Origin: a virus
IMG/VR virus record: IMGVR_UViG_3300046368_001160
Coordinates: 1 to 61,581 of that record
Length of the DNA: 61,581 nt
Direction: 5' to 3' (one strand)
Of the stretch, positions 58,801 to 61,581 are shown piece after piece; position 1 is the stretch's first letter; every line of letters starts with the position of its first letter. Under the pieces are notes generated by a model. The model had not been told where the DNA came from. It did no database searches and saw nothing but the letters and a program-made list of their open reading frames with translations. The position numbers and the translations under genes were made by a program.

Positions 58801-61581
58801 TGAATAAGTGTATGATTTTTTAACTAAGTTTTTACGAGTCTCTACGTCATAAATAATTGGATTGTTGTACATCTCTATCTTTGATTCTCCACCAATTGGT
58901 TGATTAGAAGAATCCAATAATAATATATACAACTTATGCAACCCAGATGTAAGTTGATTTTTATCTATTCTAACTTTACAATTTTCAAGTTCAGGAGAGT
59001 GGACTATCAAAGGTTTATTTAAATTTGGAGAAATGTTCTCATTCAACTCTGTGATTGTGTAGTGTGTGCCTTCTAGTGTACCGTCAAATAAAAATTCATA
59101 GAAAATCTCCGTACTATCACCCTCATTAAGAACCAACCTAACAGTCTCTCCGTTCAAAGCACTATTTGATTTTACTTCTGCTAGAAGTCTGTTTTTATCA
59201 TAACCATTCTCGGTGTTGTGATTCATATATATACTCATATGGTACTCATCTACATCCGATGATTTTTTTGAAATCGTTGGATAATAGAAACTCACACTTT
59301 CTCTGAAGTTTCTCCATCCGAGTGAAATCTCATCTTCCAAACCACTATGCTGTGTATGTGGTTCACCAAGTTCGGACATACTATAAAATGTGATTTGATT
59401 AGACGATTGTAGTATATCATCCGTAAGTTGAATATCATAGGTGTCTCTGTGACCGTAGTTGATGGGTAGTTTTCCAAAGGATTTTATTTTTTTAATTTCT
59501 GTACTTGTGCTACTTGAAATTGGATTAACATCGTGAGGTTCAACTTGATTTACCACTTCACTTTTAAGTTTTTCGACATAAAATCTATTATTTTTATCAG
59601 ATTTATTTTTTTGAAGAGGTGTGGTTGATTCTACTCTTTTTAATAAACCATGCTCCATGAGTTCACTAAGTGTATAATGTGTTCCGTTCAACGATCCGTT
59701 GTAGATAAACTCGTAATAAAACTCATCGTCAGTTTCGGACCCATAATTAAATGTCAATCTAACTGTGTGCTCGTTTAGCGAATCCTCTGCTCCTATTTCT
59801 GCTAGGGTTTTTATCGGGTCATAGTTACCGTTTTTATCTCTGGCACCATTTGCATATATGGTCATGAAACTGGGTTCTGATCCGGAACTTACACTTGGAT
59901 ATGAAAACGATACATTTTCTCTGAAGTTTTTCCAACTAATTGAAATCTCATCCATATGTGGATTGTGTTTATATGAACTTTGATTCTTATTTTTTGTGAA
60001 AAACTTTGCACCCGATGAGTTTAATAAATAGTCATCGAATTTTATCTCTGATAAAGAAACTGATGTTCCTTGGTTTGATGGTAGCGTACACTCAAACTCA
60101 ACTGATTCTCGTAATTCGTTGATTGTATAATGAGTACCATCTAGTGAACCGTGATATATAAAGTCATAGTAATACTCTTCACCTCCCACGAATCCTGAAT
60201 TGAATGTTAGTCTAACCAACTCTCCATTTAAAGTTTCTTGTGCTCCGATTTCTGCAAGTATATATAATGGATTATATGTTCCATCTGGTTGAACTGCACC
60301 GTTTCCGTATATTGTCATAACAGATGGAACATTTCCTTTTTTCACACTTGGATACGAAAACGATACATTTTCTCTGAAGTTTTTCCATGAAATATCAATT
60401 ACACCTTCACCAACCCAAGGTTCGGCATATGAAACTCCGTCTTCATTCTTTGAGAAAAACTTTGCTCTGGATTTGTTATCAAGAGGATCACTGAATTCAC
60501 GATCTGATATTGAGATGTAACCACCAAGATTCGCAGGAAGTGTACAATCAAACTCTAATGATTGCTTGAGCTCGTTGAGTGTATAGTGCGTTCCTTCAAT
60601 TGATCCACGATACATAAACTCATAATAATATTCATCACCACCAACAAATCCGGTGTTAAATGTAAGTCGCACGACTTCTCCGTTTAATGTTTCTTGTGCA
60701 CCTATTTCTGCTAAGATGTGCCTTGGATCATATGATCCATCTTTCCGTTTTGCTTCATTTGCATAAATTGCCATAAACGAAGGGTAGTCTCCTCTGGATA
60801 CATCAGGATAAGAAAACGATACATTTTCTCTGAAGTTTTTCCACGACAACCCCATTGAGTTATCAGATGAGTAAGGTTCTGTGTATGACAACCCTCCTTC
60901 AGATTTACTAAAAAGCAACGAGTTTTCATTTGCAGTTGAGTCTATTGTTGTTAGCAAAACAGGAATTCCCATATTGGGAGGTAGGGTACAATCGTAGTCA
61001 AGTTTATTTTTTAATTCATCCAGTGTAAAGTGAGAACCACCTACAGATCCTTTGTATATAAACTCATAAACTTGAGTTTTATCATTTTTACAATTATCAG
61101 CATATATAAATAATTTTACAAGTTGACCATTCATTGCATTTGAAGCACCAACTTCTGCCAACGTATAAATGGGATCATATGTTCCGTCTAGTCGTTTTGC
61201 ACCATTTGAATATATTGTCATGAAACTTGGTTCAGTTCCAGAGTCTATATTGGGATATGAAAAAGAAACATTTTCTCTAAAGTTCTTCCATGATATTGCT
61301 TGTTTTTTATCCGATGAATATGGTTCAACATATGAAAGTTGGTTTTCTGATTTAGAATAAAATTTTGGAAGTCTGCATTTTTTAAATATATTCAAATTTT
61401 CATAATCATTGATATATCTAATTGTTCCTGAGTTTATGTCTGTCTCAGCATAAGAATCATAAATATCTGTTAGTTCGTTGAGTGTATAGTGCGTTCCTTC
61501 AATTGATCCACGATACATAAACTCATAATAATATTCATCACCACCAACAAATCCGGTGTTAAATGTAAGTCGCACGACTTC
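55819..61581 (-). CDS. Giant repeat adhesin / tail-fibre-like protein with FG-GAP-like and dockerin-type repeats (5' truncated)
   Basis: This gene is open to the window edge: 1920 codons are visible and the true start lies beyond 61581. The N-terminal ~800 residues contain at least five copies of a ~150-residue beta module with the signatures SWKNFRENVSFSYP, MTIYANGA, LAEIGAQ and FVGGDEYYYEF. Next come FG-GAP-like calcium-binding blades (KFLVIGNPV; FGNDISVLGSNFLVGSH; YGHSVSLSKNFISVGSP) interrupted by a helical insertion. Near the C-terminus two dockerin-like calcium loops appear: DINQDGKFDIIDASYIFKYI and DINGDGKTDEVDANLLLRYF. The end, YATTIGLYSGLELAMVAKLG, is a closing motif I associate with large virion proteins of marine myophages. 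It is probably a host-binding fibre. Confidence 0.75.
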   Translation of the reverse strand, partial: EVVRLTFNTGFVGGDEYYYEFMYRGSIEGTHYTLNELTDIYDSYAETDINSGTIRYINDYENLNIFKKCRLPKFYSKSENQLSYVEPYSSDKKQAISWKNFRENVSFSYPNIDSGTEPSFMTIYSNGAKRLDGTYDPIYTLAEVGASNAMNGQLVKLFIYADNCKNDKTQVYEFIYKGSVGGSHFTLDELKNKLDYDCTLPPNMGIPVLLTTIDSTANENSLLFSKSEGGLSYTEPYSSDNSMGLSWKNFRENVSFSYPDVSRGDYPSFMAIYANEAKRKDGSYDPRHILAEIGAQETLNGEVVRLTFNTGFVGGDEYYYEFMYRGSIEGTHYTLNELKQSLEFDCTLPANLGGYISISDREFSDPLDNKSRAKFFSKNEDGVSYAEPWVGEGVIDISWKNFRENVSFSYPSVKKGNVPSVMTIYGNGAVQPDGTYNPLYILAEIGAQETLNGELVRLTFNSGFVGGEEYYYDFIYHGSLDGTHYTINELRESVEFECTLPSNQGTSVSLSEIKFDDYLLNSSGAKFFTKNKNQSSYKHNPHMDEISISWKNFRENVSFSYPSVSSGSEPSFMTIYANGARDKNGNYDPIKTLAEIGAEDSLNEHTVRLTFNYGSETDDEFYYEFIYNGSLNGTHYTLSELMEHGLLKRVESTTPLQKNKSDKNNRFYVEKLKSEVVNQVEPHDVNPISSSTSTEIKKIKSFGKLPINYGHRDTYDIQLTDDILQSSNQITFYSMSELGEPHTQHSGLEDEISLGWRNFRESVSFYYPTISKKSSDVDEYHMSIYMNHNTENGYDKNRLLAEVKSNSALNGETVRLVLNEGDSTEIFYEFLFDGTLEGTHYTITELNENISPNLNKPLIVHSPELENCKVRIDKNQLTSGLHKLYILLLDSSNQPIGGESKIEMYNNPIIYDVETRKNLVKKSYTYSTDIKSKFGKGMDASDKFLVIGNPVDRKYYTDHRTSYTAGSAYVFKVNEQNLDFIEKIYGEDNFENEFSSEFGNDISVLGSNFLVGSHSTEMTNININESGGVKKLDIEDLEFGATKYLDKTYNTNEALITDYELDLNSEIGDAVVKVKIDGLNINKSLLSETTLKANFIDTGYETLRISDVEGELTESINGVYRLVKSPINVVSGCDIDLNSMNRVYMNKHNWSVFYDKLRSCWVLTDKPNISVEYEIPCSWGTTLEVFERINLISEFNLLTEEMMTSAFTLYNISDHDTITKWKTRTQTRIPKIQIRYADLIRELESITKLELNEELTEELFYLYSSNSRKRIDIEILNRWKDSDSNLGMLPFIYELDSVNPIFLNFNLLVKTLDIYKLKDYEILKSWSVKLGYEHLLGDLLREIRPSYHDKLSLYNLRVLSKIALDFINQRKYNSLPSVENQCPDDENFDLTEEELVSYRQKWKPHVDGGFLLSDVFKDINKNININFALSSESSEDELPMNFKSGIGTLGGKVVNVYSNNDTTGQTSSLTWGIYRDETKIVGNHIHFYINLLPDTELDSTLVFVYNSVKSAINGYVYYYSIDKTNNKCNKLKRMKTNKTSYSCKKQYGHSVSLSKNFISVGSPVLGNFNIDEITTFGGRSVVSFGESDKLFIEYDMIHPTYINQLSKKVVGSIIAYDHSAIRDNKRHYIGNIFYKNGIIALTDRSGYFSDVLSNSGVSGFELEFKSMHTLYENEILCKVEPHEFNFSTNPTSVATGSIAYDINQDGKFDIIDASYIFKYIMGEVGDIEITDDEIIENETSIKLSDKNNWPKQDILMTESEDALLMDLFFSSDVIENRPVHDKIVSNLKEKYDNGEFDINGDGKTDEVDANLLLRYFIGRRGAYLTRDLVSKYNDSSRTDSNSIVKFLDEKTGKNLGREILKDFQDFSENDKQDSTGSYLAPYATTIGLYSGLELAMVAKLGKPVKILPNYPINFLIKFDN
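56118..56205 (-). other. Dockerin-type calcium loop 2 (coding segment)
   Basis: This segment encodes DINGDGKTDEVDANLLLRYF, with Asp/Asn at the EF-hand-like positions 1, 3, 5, 9 and 12 and a following helix. It is about 100 residues after the first loop, within the adhesin. Confidence 0.7.
56420..56495 (-). other. Dockerin-type calcium loop 1 (coding segment)
   Basis: This segment encodes DINQDGKFDIIDASYIFKYI, matching the D-x-N-x-D-G-x-x-[DN]-x-x-D core of type I dockerin repeats. Confidence 0.7.
60572..60678 (-). repeat. 107-bp exact repeat, internal copy
   Basis: This copy is identical over 107 bp to 61475-61581. It encodes part of the beta module (VRLTFNTGFVGG to LNE). Confidence 0.95.
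61475..61581 (-). repeat. 107-bp exact repeat, copy at the window edge
   Basis: This copy is identical to 60572-60678 and runs up to the last base of the window, so the identity may extend further. Confidence 0.95.

Overview
The window is a continuous, AT-rich stretch of a large contractile-tailed (T4-like) bacteriophage genome, probably from a marine or other environmental member. Every convincing gene lies on the minus strand, so transcription runs from position 61581 towards 1. The genes are tightly packed, with many 1-11 nt stop/start overlaps. I saw no plus-strand gene, tRNA, IS element or CRISPR array, and no gene-free stretch longer than about 250 bases. Good Shine-Dalgarno sequences (AGGAGAA, AAGGAAC) precede many genes. 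A lipoprotein signal peptide in one gene fits a Gram-negative host, but the host cannot be named from this sequence.

In the direction of transcription, the region 61.6-52.1 kb holds a truncated giant adhesin (tandem beta repeats, FG-GAP-like repeats, two dockerin-type calcium loops) and a Gly-rich protein. These are followed by a RuvC-like resolvase, a DnaG-like primase, the nuclease half of Mre11/SbcD (gp47), a GT9-like glycosyltransferase, and a Rad50/SbcC (gp46) protein whose first ~190 residues look like the missing second half of Mre11. The region 49.5-43.0 kb holds a zeta-like P-loop kinase, two small proteins, an 838-aa fusion of an NMN-adenylyltransferase-like domain to a ligase-like domain, a very basic protein and two small proteins.

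The region 43.0-29.0 kb is the head module: large terminase, a lipoprotein, portal, several small acidic or core-type proteins, prohead protease, scaffold, major capsid protein and neck proteins (gp13-like, gp14-like). The region 29.0-2.2 kb is the tail module: a gp15-like tail completion protein fused to a very long Pro/Thr-rich, Calx-beta-bearing extension, then sheath, tube, gp26-like chaperone, tape measure (2223 aa), an 1806-aa baseplate protein, a gp53-like wedge protein and a 1198-aa hub protein. The left end carries a short, divergent family A DNA polymerase.

The strongest observations are these. (1) A probable +1 (or -2) programmed frameshift on a T7 run at the end of the gp26-like gene leads into a 76-codon ORF that has no start codon, just upstream of the tape measure; this copies the logic of lambda G/GT in a T4-like tail cluster. 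(2) Mre11 is split by a glycosyltransferase gene, with its capping half fused to Rad50. (3) A TATATTTAT element recurs immediately after each of the four clear hairpin terminators and before most other unit starts, sometimes only 4-7 nt from the ATG. This suggests a phage-specific late promoter and possibly leaderless mRNAs. (4) A tail completion protein carries about 1000 residues of extracellular-type decoration.
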